Shown here piece by piece: positions 1 to 11,600 of a DNA stretch of 64,000 bases. Every line of letters starts with the position of its first letter. Position 1 is the first letter of the stretch. The stretch comes from Bolinopsis microptera. Taxonomy: Eukaryota > Ctenophora > Tentaculata > Lobata > Bolinopsidae. The position numbers were made by a program, and so were the translations under genes. The DNA lies in assembly GCF_026151205.1 (NCBI RefSeq), contig NC_087073.1:20908658-20972657 (forward strand), read 5' to 3'. Below the pieces are notes generated by a model, which was not told where the DNA came from, did no database searches, and worked only from the letters and a program-made list of their open reading frames with translations.

Positions 1-137
1 TGTCTACACACCGAACAACATGACCGTCTGTCAGGCGGTCTGTTTACATGTCAAGTTTCTACTTCTGTTTTATGATAATCTGGTCTTAGTCTGAGGACTC
101 TGTTGCTCAATTGTTATAGAAAACTTTGTATTCAGTG

Positions 138-3100
138 ATGAGCATTGCACGCTTCCTGGCTATTGCAACCTTTGCAGGTCAGTACCTCCATAGACTATTA
201 TAATTTCATAAAAATAAACCTACGCCTAGTCAGAGAATACTCAAGTAGTATTGACCAAATATGGTAGAGAAGCAGAGGTGATCACATCTTAATTTTTGCC
301 TTCCCCTTTATTCCTAACAGCCCCCTCCCCCATATATAAGGTTAAAAATTTTGAAACTTTAACGATATAGTAAGAAGTACTGCTAGAAGTGAAAGTAGTA
401 TTTTAAATCATGCAGTGTAACTGCTAGGGTCGAATATGGAATAATGAAAGACTTATTCGCTAGAAATAAAGATCAAATTAGATGAAAAATGGCGCTCCTA
501 CTAAATGCTAAATCATAAATCGCTCGCCCAAATTTTAAGAAAATTCTTGTGAAAAGGCCCTTTGGGCATGAAAGTGATCTGGATCGGTGTATTTTTGGAC
601 GCTGATTCCGAATCACCCCCCATGACGTAGGTATAGGGTTAAAATGCTTCCCTGGAGAGTTATGGGCAAAAAACCGTTTTGGTCACGTGACAGGCTAGTA
701 AACAGAAAAATACGAATTCGATTGTTTATGGCCCGGGTTAGGGTTAGGGTTGTGGTAAGGGTTATGGTTAGCTTCGGGGTTATGGTTAGGGTTGGGATTA
801 GGGTTCATGTAAAACCGTTTTGTACGGCTGCAAAACCATAAAAACCAAAGTCACGTGAAATTTTTGGGCGAGCGAATTAGTAAAAGCCGAAAAATGGTTC
901 TAATCGTGTGCATTTTTTTAAACTGTGAAAAGATTGAGAAGAATGTATTAATTAATTTATGTTGAAAATTGATAACTTTTATGTAAACTCTCTCGTCACT
1001 AACTAGCTTACCTGACACGCCATAACTTTAACTTCAATATGAGGTAATTAATACTAATATTTTGCAACGTTCAGGGCTGGTCTGGGTGGTACCTGCTGAC
1101 GAAAAGTTTATAAACTGTGACATTCTCACGAACCGTAATAACATAGATACTGAGGTGAGACCATTTCCGGGGGGGGGGGGGGGGGGGGAAGTAATACTAA
1201 TACCATAGATACTGAGGTGAGACCATTTCCAGGGGGGGGGGGGGGGGCAATACCATAGATACTGAGGTGAGACCATTTCGATCCTTGTAGCGCGATGCGT
1301 TACTGTGCCGCGCCGCGCACTCAATGAGGCTTCTCACGGCGAGATGCGCTACTGTGCCGCGCCGAGCTGCCATGAATTGACATCGTCAATTAATTCGATC
1401 CCTTCTAAAGATAAGTTGGGGGGGGAGAGGAAGGGGCTTCGTGTGTTTCCTAATTCCTATTTGCTTTATGACACCATGTTTGCCAAATTCTAGTTGGGGT
1501 ACATAGACCTGGCTGGAGAGGTTGCTACGATACCCGAGGAACTAACTGAGGAGATGAGTATGATCCATGTCCGATGTAAAAAAGACAGCCAAACGTTCAC
1601 CAACAAAATCAGGCTTCTCTCCTATATGTTAGTTTGTTACTTCTACTACCTCTACTTTTACCATCTACTTAGGACGTCCGGCAAATAAAGAGTGGGTGGT
1701 TTTGGGTGGTTTCTGAAAATCCTGAAATTTTGGCAGAATTAGCAAAACAGTCCCATTTATTTCACATTTCAACTCTTTCAAAATTAGGACACAGCCGGAC
1801 AGGGGAAGGCCGGGAGGGGGTGGTCTGAAAATCTGCGATTTTGGCGGACGTCGTCGTCCTAAGTAAATGGCTCCTTACTCTTAGCGACTAATAAAGGAGG
1901 CTAGCAGTTAATTTGTACGATTGTAGCGCGATGCACTACTGGGCCGCGCCGCGCATCCAATAATGCTTTTCGCAACCACAGATCGGCGAGATGCGAAGGA
2001 TTGACATCGTGAATCAAGCAGTTAATGTGAACTTTAACTGCATCCCTCGTTCAATGTATACCTTTAGGCTGTTATAATAGTAGTTTAGTATAATCCAACT
2101 TTATCATATTAATCAGTGACGAAAGTATTATTGACACGAAGAACGGAAGTGCACAAAACAACTTTATAGCAGTGACCTGTTCAGGTAATATATCAATGGT
2201 CGGTTCTACAATTTGATAATTAGGCATGAAATTTGAAAACACTTACTTAACTTTATTGAAGCATTCGACGTGGACAGAAAAATGTAACTTTTTCGTGGAA
2301 AGAAGGTTCACTGAGTCCCAGTATCCTGACCTCCCAAACAACCTGGTGTGGTACAGGATGTCCCCTCCTCCCCAATGATTGTGGTTATAAGTGTGTCTCC
2401 TACAGGAGGTTCACTGAGTCCCAGTATCCTGACCTCCCAAACAACCTGGTGTGGTACAGGATGTCCCCTCCTCCCCAATGATTGTGGTTATAAGTGTGTC
2501 TCCTACAGGAGGTTCACTGAGTCCCAGTATCCTGACCTCCCAAACAACCTGGTGTGGTACAGGATGTCCCCTCCTCCCCAATGATTGTGGTTATAAGTGT
2601 GTCCCCTACAGGAGGTTCACTGAGTCCCAGTATCCTGACCTCCCAAACAACCTGGTGTGGTACAGGATGTCCCCTCCTCCCCACGGATCCGTCTACGAAC
2701 TGGAAAGTGATTTATCCACTACCTCTTCTTTCCACTCAAGAAACAGATGCTCCAGTTCTCCAGAACGCAGAGCTTGCTATCAGTCTCACATGCAGAACTG
2801 GTTCTGCAAAGGTAAGTGGATAAAACCTTTATAAGAGATATAATTACTTAGTAATGTCCGTTGGATCAATTAATAAATTTGTTATCCAACTGATTCATTG
2901 CAATGTCGGTTCAGTAAATACCATATTTGAAAATGGGGCAAAAACGGAAGTGTATACTGTACAATGTACTAGCAATAGTATTAAGGTTGATAACAATATG
3001 TCTAGGCTAACGAAGGAACAAGTGTGACATTAACAAAATGCTCTGACTCTGGTTACACTCCGGACCTAGGCCAGCTCATATCTTGTGTTCGTAAGTTCTT

Positions 3101-6100
3101 TTCTGATCATACAGTGACAAGTTAGCTGAAGTTAGGGTAGAAAAAGTTAACGACCAGAAAACAATCCGGTCATGTAAATGTTTATATCTTTTCAATTCAA
3201 TTGTAAACTTAGCAAATCTTAATCGAGTCAAATGTAATATAATTATAATAATAATATAGAGTTAAGACGAAAAATTAAAATTTTGCAGATTTCTAAAATA
3301 AGAAAATATCTCTTTTCGCCTTTTTTTTGGGATTTAGTGGTCGATTCTTTCAATTGAAAATTGCACAATTTCAAGAAATTGATTTGTATATTATACCAGA
3401 TGGATGTACTGACCTCCCTGCAATAGGAAATGTCTCCGCTGCTCCCTCTCCATCCACCGTGAGTACCGTGTTTTGTTATCTAAAAACAGAAATAACCTTC
3501 CCTCCTTCCCTCCTTCCCTCCTTCCCTCCTTCCCTCCTTCCCTCGTTCCCTCCTTCCCTCCTTCCCTCGTTCCTCGTTCCTCGTTCCTCGTTCCTCGTTC
3601 CCTCGTTCCCTCGTTCCCTCGTTCCCTCGTTCCCTCGTTCCCTCGTTCCCTCGTTCCCTCGTTCCCTCGTTCCCTCGTTCCCTCGTTCCCTCGTTCCCTC
3701 GTTCCCTCGTTCCCTCGTTCCCTCGTTCCCTCGTTCCCTCGTTCCCTCGTTCCCTCGTTCCCTCGTTCCTCGTTCCCTCGTTCCCTCGTTCCTCGTTCCC
3801 TCGTTCCCTCGTTCCCTCGTTCCCTTGTTCCCTCGTTCCCTCGTTCCTTCGTTCCCTCGTTCCCTCCCTCGTCCCTCGTTCCCCCTTCCCTCGTTCCCTC
3901 GTTACCTCGTTCCCTCGTTACCTCGTTCCCTCGTTCCCTCGTTCCCTCGTTCCCCCTTCCCTCGTTCCCTTGTTCCCTCCTTCTCTTCTTCCCTCCTAGT
4001 TCTTACCTCCTCCCCTCGTTCCCTCGTTCCCTCGTTCCCTCGTTCCCTCGTTCCCTCGTTCCCTCGTTCCCTCGTTCCCTCGTTCCCTCGTTCCCTCGTT
4101 CCCTCGTTCCCTCGTTCCCTCGTTCCCTCGTTCCCTCGTTCCCTTTCCCTCGTTCCCTCGTTCCCTCGTTCCCTTTCCCTCGTTCCCTCGTTCCCTCCTA
4201 GTTCTTCCCTCCTCCCCTCCTTCCTTCGTTCCCTTGTTCCCTTGTTCCCTTGTTCCCTCGTTCCCTTGTTCCCTTGTTCCCTTGTTCCCTTGTTCCCTCG
4301 TTCCCTCCTAGTTCTTCCCTCCTCCCCTCCTTCCTTCGTTCCCTCCTTCCCTCCTTCCCTCCTAGTTCTTCCCTCCTCCCCTCCTTCCTTCGTTCCCTCG
4401 TTCCCTCGTTCCCTTGTTCCCTTGTTCCCTTGTTCCCTTGTTCCCTTGTTCCCTTGTTCCCTTGTTCCCTCCTTCCCTCCTTCCCTCCTTCCCTCCTTCC
4501 CTCCTTCCCTCGACGAACCCACTAGGAAGGACCAAAACATCCTTGACCTGATCCTATCCAACAACACCGACTTAATCCACGGTTTATCAGTGTCAAAGAC
4601 GGAGAAATCAGACCACGACATAGTGACCTGTACTCTCCTCCACCCGCAGTTCCTACTTGAGCAACCAGCAAGGAAACAGTACAGTCCTGCCACAGCACTT
4701 GATGACATCAACTTCAATGCTGCTGACTGGGCCTTGATCAACAAGGAACTCACTACTGTAGACTGGTCGACAGTAACCAACCCTTCAACTAGCCAAGATG
4801 CTGCATGGGATATGTTTGAAGGGATCCTTGTGCAGATCTGCAAGAAACACGCACCTTCTCATAGCCACAAAGCTACTTGTCTATGTTACTGAAGGAAGTT
4901 GGGACAAACTCTAAAGAGGAACTGCGAACCCTGATGCGGGACAGGGATATATGGAGGGGGTTTTCTGGCGTAGATCGGACTTAGCTCCGACATAGTAGTA
5001 GTAGTCATAGCCACAATCGTCAAGCCGCAGCATCTTCAAAAATCCCAAGGTCAGGGGTGGCTCTCCTTAGAAAGAAAAAGCGCCTTAATGCCAGGATCAA
5101 CTGTATTAAATACAGATTTTGTGGCCCTTCTCCGCCTCGCAATAATGTCAAGCTTCGCAAGCTGGATATAGAGAGGGCTGCTGTCGAGATGCTCCTTAAA
5201 GCGGACATTAAACAGCAGCGAGCCAGAGAAGAACTTGTTGCTCTTAGTAAGATCAAGACTAATCCTAAGCCGTTTTATACCTTCGCAAAGAGGTTTAAAA
5301 CCCCTGCTGCATCTGTCGGACCCCTATTGGATAGTGATGACAAGCTCCAGTCTGATCCAGCCACTATGGGTAATATCTTACAGGATCAATATGCGAGTGC
5401 TTTCAGTGACCCCAAAAAGGCAAATCTAGCCGAAGTCCGGACGTCCAAGGTCATTGAGCAACCTCATTCTATCACAGACATCGACTTTAATGAGCAAGAT
5501 ATCCTCGACGCCATCAAAGCGATGAATCGTTTCTCAGCAGTCGGACCTGACAAGTTCCCAGTCCTAATCCTCAAGGAATGTGGAATTGTCCTAGCTCCTG
5601 TGATAACCAAGCTTTGGAAAGCTTCGCTAAGCTCTGGTGAAATAGCTACAAAATTCAAGAACCAGAGTATTATCCCCCTTTTTAAAAAGGGGAAAAGGTC
5701 GATTGCTGCCAACTATCGACCGGTATCTCTAACATCCAACCTCATAAAGATGTTCGAGAGGGTCGTCCGCGCTAAGCTGGTTGACTACATTGTAGCTCAA
5801 GATATCATCAACCACGATCAACACGGCTTTCAAGCTGGAAGAAGCTGTCTTACTCAACTTCTTCACCACGTCCAAGACATCATGGATGACTTAGATGGTG
5901 ACGAAAATGCTGATATTCTGTATCTTGATTTCAGCAAAGCCTTCGATAAGGTAGATCACGCTATACTATTGAAGAAGCTCCATATGTACGGTATCCAGGG
6001 CAACGCCCACCGCTGGCTGGAAAGCTTCCTCAGTGGAAGAACCCAACATGTCGTTGTCGATGGTATTGAATCTCTCGTCATAATGGTGCTAAGTGGGGTA

Positions 6101-8166
6101 CCACAGGGCACTGTGTTAGGCCCACTGCTATTTATTTTGTACATCAACGACCTGTTCCTAGTTGTTAAACATTGCAAAGTAAAAGTGTTTGCTGATGACT
6201 CCAAGCTCCACAAAAAAATCAGCTCCCCGTCCGACTGCAAATGTCTCCAGGAAGATCTCTGTGCAGTAGTGCGATGGGCAGTAGCAAACAACATGGAGCT
6301 AAACGAAAGTAAGTTCCAACTTCTCCAGCATGGTAAGAACCCTGAGCTAAAGAAACCCTACATTTTACCATCTGGTGCATCGATATCTTCTGATGATGTC
6401 GTGAAAGATCTCGGTGTGTATGTTGACAGTGATCTCTCCTGGCGTCAACACATCACAAGAAAGTCCTCTGAGGCAGCGAGCAAAGCTGGATGGGTACTGA
6501 GAACTTTCTCTACCAGAGACAAAGACACGATGATGATGCTCTTCAAGACATACGTCCGCTCTATTACCGAGTATTGTTGTGCTCTCTGGTCGCCTCACCT
6601 GCAGTGTGACATAATTATGATTGAGTCGATCCAACGCTCATTCACTGCGAAAATAGCAGGATACAAGCATCTTAGCTACTGGGAGCGCCTGAAGCAGCTT
6701 GATCTCTACTCCCTACAGCGCCGCCGCGAGAGGTACATGATCATCCTTGTCTGGAAAATTTACTGCGGTGAGATTCCCAACAGTGTAAACATTTCTTTCC
6801 AACACTCTCAAAGAAGAGGAGTTACATGTCTTCGTCCTCTTAGCGGATCAAAATACAAAAGCATCAACACCATGAGGTTCCATTCTTTCCCTTCAGTGGC
6901 CTCTGCTTTGTATAACGTTGTGCCTCACGACATCAAGTCTATCCCAACCTTGCCAAAATTCAAGGCAGCACTTGATCGCTTTCTCCATACCGTCCCCGAC
7001 ACCCCTCCTACCCCTGGATATACAGGGGCTAATGGCAATTCAATCTTGGAATGGGCTGTGAGCAAGACATGATAACGGAGACACCGGTGGTGGAGACGCA
7101 AGATGTCTTGGCCTGGGCGTGCTAGCCCGAAACGAACCCAAGGTACCCAAGGTAGGTACTCCTTCCCTCCTTCCCTCCTTCCCTCCTTCCCTCCTTCCCT
7201 CCTTCCCTCCTTCCCTCCTTCCCTCCTTCCCTCCTTCCCTCCTTCCCTCCTTCCCTCCTTCCCTCCTTCCCTCCTTCCCTCCTTCCCTCCTTCCCTCCTT
7301 CCCTCCTTCCCTCCTTCCCTCCTTCCCTCCTTCCCTCCTTCCCTCCTTCCCTCCTTCCCTCCTTCCCTCCTTCCCTCCTTCCCTCCTTCCCTCCTTCCCT
7401 CCTTCCCTCCTTCCCTCCTTCCCTCCTTCCCTCCTTCCCTCCTTCCCTCCTTCCCTCCTTCCCTCCTTCCCTCCTTCCCTCCTTCCCTCCTTCCCTCCTT
7501 CCCTCCTTCCCTCCTTCCCTCCTTCCCTCCTTCCCTCCTTCCCTCCTTCCCTCCTTCCCTCCTTCCCTCCTTCCCTCCTTCCCTCCTTCCCTCCTTCCCT
7601 CCTTCCCTCCTTCCCTCCTTCCCTCCTTCCCTCCTTCCCTCCTTCTCTCACATTGTAAACTATACCTTAGGTGACAGGAGCTGCTCCGTACAACATTGGT
7701 GATATAGTGGTGATGAAATGTGAAAAGTCGGGGTATAACCTCCTAACCTCAGCCCAGATCACGTGTTTATCAACACAGCGCTGGAGTGATCCCAGGGTGG
7801 GTTACTTAGTGTCAAGACACGACATTTTAAACTACATTTATCATATTATGTTTATATTTGCATCATCAAATATAGCAGGCTAAAGATGGGCTGCTATATC
7901 AATAACCCTGATTCCCTCCAGGTGCCGCTATGTTTGCCGCTTTCTGCTTGATTACATCTTCACAAAACATATTCAGACTGATTCCCTCCAGGTGCCGCTA
8001 TGTTTGCCGCTTTCTGCTTGATTACATCTTCACAAAACATATTCAGACTGATTCCCTCCAGGTGCCGCTATGTTTGCCGCTAGCTGTCAGCTCGGGCTAT
8101 CAGACGAGTCACCTCCTACAGCTGATCCTAGTAGTTGTAGCCTGGCTCCCACAATGGCAGATTTAA
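138..8166 (+). CDS. Sushi (CCP) domain protein, secreted or membrane-anchored
   Basis: Proposed exons are 138-177, one beginning near 1507 (end unresolved), 2612-2811, 3006-3090, 3400-3458, 7671-7796 and 8062-8166. From 2612 onward every junction has GT-AG sites and matching phase. Exon 1 is a short hydrophobic leader (MSIARFLAIATFA), a likely signal peptide. The last three exons build a clear CCP/sushi module: Cys-rich start (HGCTDLPAIGN), then YNIGDIVVMKCEKSGYNLL, then ITCLSTQRWSDPRV and a final Cys in VPLCLP. An earlier partial module lies in exons 3 and 4 (ISLTCRTGSAK, then TKCSDSGYTPDLGQLISC). The C-terminus (LLQLILVVVAWLPQW) is hydrophobic and ends at once, as in a GPI-anchor signal or tail anchor. 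CCP domains usually mediate extracellular binding. The exon 2 to 3 link is the weak point; two exons are preceded by arrays copying their own acceptors. Confidence 0.7.
518..879 (+). mobile_element. MITE-like element with internal telomere-like repeats (copy 1)
   Basis: The ends are inverted copies of a CGCTCGCCCAAAtTT motif (left near 520, right GGGCGAGCGAATTA at 866-879). The interior holds degenerate TTAGGG runs at about 735-805, flanked by CACGTG-containing motifs at about 686 and 851. Three relatives occur at 11872-12240 (inverted), 14624-14805 (deleted) and 15768-16262 (partial). No coding capacity is seen. It lies in intron 1 of the sushi gene. Confidence 0.75.
1140..1275 (+). repeat. 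Threefold repeat with poly-G tracts
   Basis: A phrase of about 30 bases (CATAGATACTGAGGTGAGAC followed by CATTTC) occurs three times, separated by G tracts of about 19 and 17 bases. It lies in intron 1 of the sushi gene. Confidence 0.85.
1667..1867 (+). mobile_element. Short inverted-repeat element (MITE), copy 1
   Basis: The left end reads TTAGGACGTCCG and the right end CGGACGTCgtCGTCCTAAGT, that is, terminal inverted repeats. The interior phrases CAGTCCCATTTATT and GGTGGTCTGAAAATCTGCGA recur at 53190-53545. No coding capacity is seen. The flanks are compatible with a TTA/TAA target, which would fit a PIF/Harbinger-type MITE; that class is inference. Confidence 0.55.
2288..2690 (+). repeat. 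103-bp tandem repeat carrying a splice acceptor, about 4 copies
   Basis: The unit begins AGGTTCACTGAGTCCCAGTA and ends TGTGTCTCCTACAG; its starts are spaced 103 bp apart. The TCCTACAG|GAGG at the end of each unit is the acceptor used in the model for the sushi exon at 2612. Each unit therefore carries an acceptor plus about 70 bases of exon-like sequence, and only the last runs on into the full exon. Confidence 0.9.
3498..4510 (+). repeat. (TTCCCTCC)n / (TTCCCTCG)n array
   Basis: About 1 kb of 8-bp units with T/C/G variation in the last base, broken by TAGTTCTTCCCTCC segments. It forms the left flank of the LINE and shares its unit with the array at 7159-7646, so the LINE sits inside one long pyrimidine tract in the sushi gene. 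Long Pro-Ser frames across it are artefacts of the repeat. Confidence 0.95.
4511..7158 (+). mobile_element. 5'-truncated non-LTR retrotransposon (LINE, CR1/Jockey group)
   Basis: The 5' part encodes the end of an apurinic-type endonuclease, including the closing SDHDI motif near 4610. The reverse transcriptase frame, uninterrupted at 5057-7072, has NYRPVSLTSNLIKMFE, HGFQAGRSC, LDFSKAFDKVDHA, SGVPQGTVLGPLLFILYIN and the catalytic FADD, followed by a thumb and C-terminal region. These motifs place it in the CR1/L2/Jockey assemblage. The front of the endonuclease and any ORF1 are missing, as usual for incomplete target-primed insertion. A 134-bp insertion near 4871 is the only interruption I see, so the copy is probably young. 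It lies in sense orientation in the sushi gene intron. Confidence 0.9.
4871..5004 (+). mobile_element. Nested LINE 3'-end insertion with 12-bp target duplication
   Basis: The 134 bp interrupt the host LINE between two copies of TCATAGCCACAA (4859-4870 and 5005-5016). With insert and one copy removed, the host frame reads HAPSHSHNRQAAASS. The insert encodes a RDIWRGFSGVDRT-like tail, a stop, and ends in (TAG)n, as expected for the 3' end of a second, different non-LTR element severely truncated at its 5' end. Confidence 0.8.
7159..7646 (+). repeat. (CCTTCCCT)n perfect array
   Basis: About 60 almost perfect 8-bp units directly follow the LINE 3' end and run up to 25 bases before the acceptor of the sushi exon at 7671. 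It is in effect an overgrown polypyrimidine tract. Confidence 0.97.
7909..8080 (+). repeat. 70-bp tandem repeat carrying a splice acceptor, 2.5 copies
   Basis: The segment GATTCCCTCCAG|GTGCCGCT recurs at 7921, 7991 and 8061. The last occurrence is the acceptor and first codons of the final sushi exon (8062). Earlier copies run 19 bases into the exon and then diverge (TTTCTGCTTGATTAC). Confidence 0.9.
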
Positions 8167-8693
8167 AAGATTAAAGATGTTTTTGGATACTATTATATTG
8201 AGTATATTAATTTATATTGATTATATTAATGACAGTTACTGATTTAGACAGACATTAAATTGTTAAATTTTATAATTTGACAGCGGTGTGGCATGTAAGA
8301 GTTATAATAGTTTCAATTGTATAACCATTATACTTCTCGAAGTATGATGATGTATTTTTAATGTTTAATTTTGAAGTTGCACTTTTGACTATTTATAAGA
8401 CAAACGTAGGATCTTGCATGAAAATCTTTAAGCAAAATAAAATGGATCAATATTTGAGAGTACAGTTGTACTGATATAATTTCCATATTGACTAAAAATT
8501 TAAATTAAAAACTCATAATTTTAATGTCAACTACTATTCTACCAAAATGGATCACAATTAATGGTAGAGTGACAATAGCTGCGTAGTGTTATCATTATTT
8601 TTAGTCTCGTCAGTGCAATTAATTCAATTATCAATTCAGTCTTCGATCGTACGATATGCATATGTCCTGAGTATAGAATTGTTACGGTCCATT
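8167..8693. other. Convergent intergenic AT-rich spacer
   Basis: This stretch separates the 3' end of the sushi gene (+) from the 3' end of the protease gene (-). It is AT-rich, with an AATAAA near 8437. Nothing else is recognised. Confidence 0.6.
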
Positions 8694-11600
8694 CTATTCA
8701 TGTTGCCTGGGATTCCTTCCTCTAGAAGCACCTCTTACCCTACCTCCGCAAGCATTGCAAGACAGCGCACAGTTGTCCCTCATGAAGGTGAAGTATTGTC
8801 CGCTGCGGCAGTATCCCTCCTGAGACCAATACCTACAGTCCTCAGCGTGTTTCTCATTATCAGTACAACCGCTCACCACTCTCCCCTCCTCGCACAGCCC
8901 GCACGACTCCGCACAGTTCTCCTCCATCCACTCTCTGTAGGAGGTGGCGTCACAGAACCCCTTCTCCGACCACTCTCCACAGTTAGAGGCGTGCTCTGCC
9001 ACGTCAGTGCAGCTGGTGGAGGCACACAAACCGCAGGACTCTCTGCAGTGTTCCTTCATGAAGGTAACGTACTCTCCCCTAGTGCAGTGATCACTTGACC
9101 AGGTAGGACAGTCTCTAGCGTATTCCTCTGAGTCGCTGCACTCTCCTCCTCCGTTCTCCTCCACGTATCCAGGCTGGAAACACTCCCGTTTTGCTGCTGT
9201 CCAGGCAAACCTTTCTCCAACCACATCCTCCCCTAGGATAAAACATTGTCTATCTGCCCAGTAGGCGGGACTGACCATGATACCGCGGCAGTTTGTTACT
9301 CTCTTACAGAGCTCCTCGCACTCATTGTAGGTGGTGAACTCGGGCTGGCTGAGTATCACGTTGTCGGAGATGCCAGTGTTGATTAACCAGCAGTCGGTGG
9401 TATCGCTAGTTTGTTCTGTCGAACTCGGCTCTGCCTCAGTGGTAGGTTTTGAGGTGGCAGAAGGAGTGGTGGGGGTGTTAACCTCCTCGTCCTTTTCAAT
9501 ATCTTCATTTTGACAGATGTTGATGATACTGTGACAGCTCTTTTTGCAACTCTGATGCATGAAGGCCGTGTACTCACTCCCGTACTCACAGTAGCCCAGG
9601 TCAGCCCACTGGGGGCAGTCGTCAGTATACTCTACTCCATCTACACAGTTCATGTCTACTTCTTCTCCCTCGTCCCTGCAAGTACCGCACGTTTTCCCAC
9701 AGAAGTCCCTCATCATATCAATAAAGTCAGGCTCGTAACAATATCCTCGAGCGCGGAGTTTCTGGCAAACATCAAACTCGTACTTATCCTGACACTCCTC
9801 TTCTTTCTCGTCGGAGCAGAACCCGCAGCTCTTAGCACACCTTGCCTCCATAGACCTCCTCCTGGTCTCACAGAAACCGTGCGGCACGTAGGTCATACAC
9901 CACTGCTCTGAGGCTGCGTCCTCGCAGGCTGTTTCTCTGTTACAGTTGGACACGTCGGTGGAGCCTTCTGCGCTGGAGGATCCTACCGGGCAGGTTTCAC
10001 ACCGGTTACTTTTGTAAGCACTGTAGGTGTTTGCAGGACAGATGAGACAGTGACCAGTCTCAAAATCTCTGTAGTAGCCAGCATCACAGTACTCCTCACA
10101 GAAGTAGCAGGACAACCTGCAGTCGTTCTCCATGAAGGAGATGTATTCTCCGTTAACACAGTACCCGTTCCTGGCCCACTGAGCACAGTCATCATAGGCA
10201 TCCTGGCACTTCTTCTCCTCGCAGTCATCAGATGAGTCCGAACCCTCCTCTGAAGATGTCCCTTCTGGGCAGCTGATACAGAACTGAGCACCGTGACCAC
10301 TGTACGTGTTCTCCGGACACAGCACACACTCGCTCCCAGTCCAGAACTGGCCCGGGACACACTCCACCTTAGGATCAGTAACGAGAGTTACGAGCCTTTC
10401 TGTGGCGGTGACAGTGGTTCCTCCGGTGGCAGTGGCAGTGGTTAGTGGGTCTGTTTCAATAGCTGATGTGGTGCTGGAGCCGACCTCCTCTGTGGTACTC
10501 GGGTGGCTTACTGTGGATTCTGGGGTTGGTGGGTCAGTGATTGGTTCGGTTGTGGGGCTGGGTTTGGAGTTGGTGGTTGGGTGTGAACTGGTTGTGGCAG
10601 TATTGGTTGTCTCTGTGGTTAGACCTTTGTCATCGTCCCCGGAACCTGTGACGCTGTTGTCGACGAGGTTTTTGTATGTAATGTGAGAAGCAAAATCCAG
10701 AAGGAAGCACATTTTAGCACCTTTACCTCTGACGAACTTCCAGAATCCGTTGATTCCCCAGTCAGGACCCCAACTGTTCCTCACCTCCCAGTAGTTTGGT
10801 CCGTATCCAGTCAGTAGGACAGCATGATCTGGTTCTTTGTGTTCTTTGTTACACCCATCATATATCCCTACACTGTACGCGTACAGCTCCTCCTCCACTC
10901 TGATAGCCACAGCCAGGGGCATCAACTGCACTGCGTCCAGGATCCCAGTGGAGCTCGGAGACACAGATTTGTAGCCCGTGATCTTGATGTTGTTCTCCAA
11001 AGTGTTGGTGTATCGCTCAAAGTCACACTTGTAGTCATGCTCCCTGTACTTGTATCTGGCTAGGGGGGCCATGTGCTGGGTCTTAATGACCATGTCCCAG
11101 GCGTGCTCATAGAGTCCTCCTTTGCACCCGTCATGTTTCCCGTACTGTTTGTTGAACTCGTATGTGCAGTCCAGGAGTTGCTGGTTGGACAGCTGGACAA
11201 GTTTTCCAGTAGCTTCTTTAAGAGCGAACTCCAGGAGAGCTACTGCAGGGAAGGTCCAGCAGGAGCCACAGTCGCCCTGATCAAAGGAATCTGATACGTA
11301 TCCCATACTGTGCCAACTCAGAGTGTCTGGGTGGGGGGAGGTCATTGCTCCGAGTAGTTTCTTCTTGCCGGTCTTCTCTACGTCTGATCTGGTAGCATTG
11401 ATCGCTCCCAGACGTGCCCTCTTCTCTTCTTCGTCCATCACGGAGAAGGAGTTCACTGTCATCTTGAACCTGGGATAAAAAGTAGTAGTTATCACAAAAC
11501 TTATTTTCAGGATTAAGTATAATCTTAATCCCTAAATACCAGTTCCAAAATCTTCATAACTTGCCTAATCACTAATAACACGTTATTTGTAGAAATCATA

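Noticed and set aside
730-810. Chromosome end (telomere)
   Set aside because: TTAGGG-like units are short, degenerate and bounded by element ends on both sides.
3327-4892. Long Pro/Ser-rich frame, and its Arg/Glu/Gly-rich counterpart on the other strand
   Set aside because: Produced by the 8-bp pyrimidine array; only the last part is real coding, belonging to the LINE endonuclease.
7040-7702. Long frames of LPSFPPSL and REGGKEGR repeats
   Set aside because: Pure translation of a perfect microsatellite, open in several frames at once.
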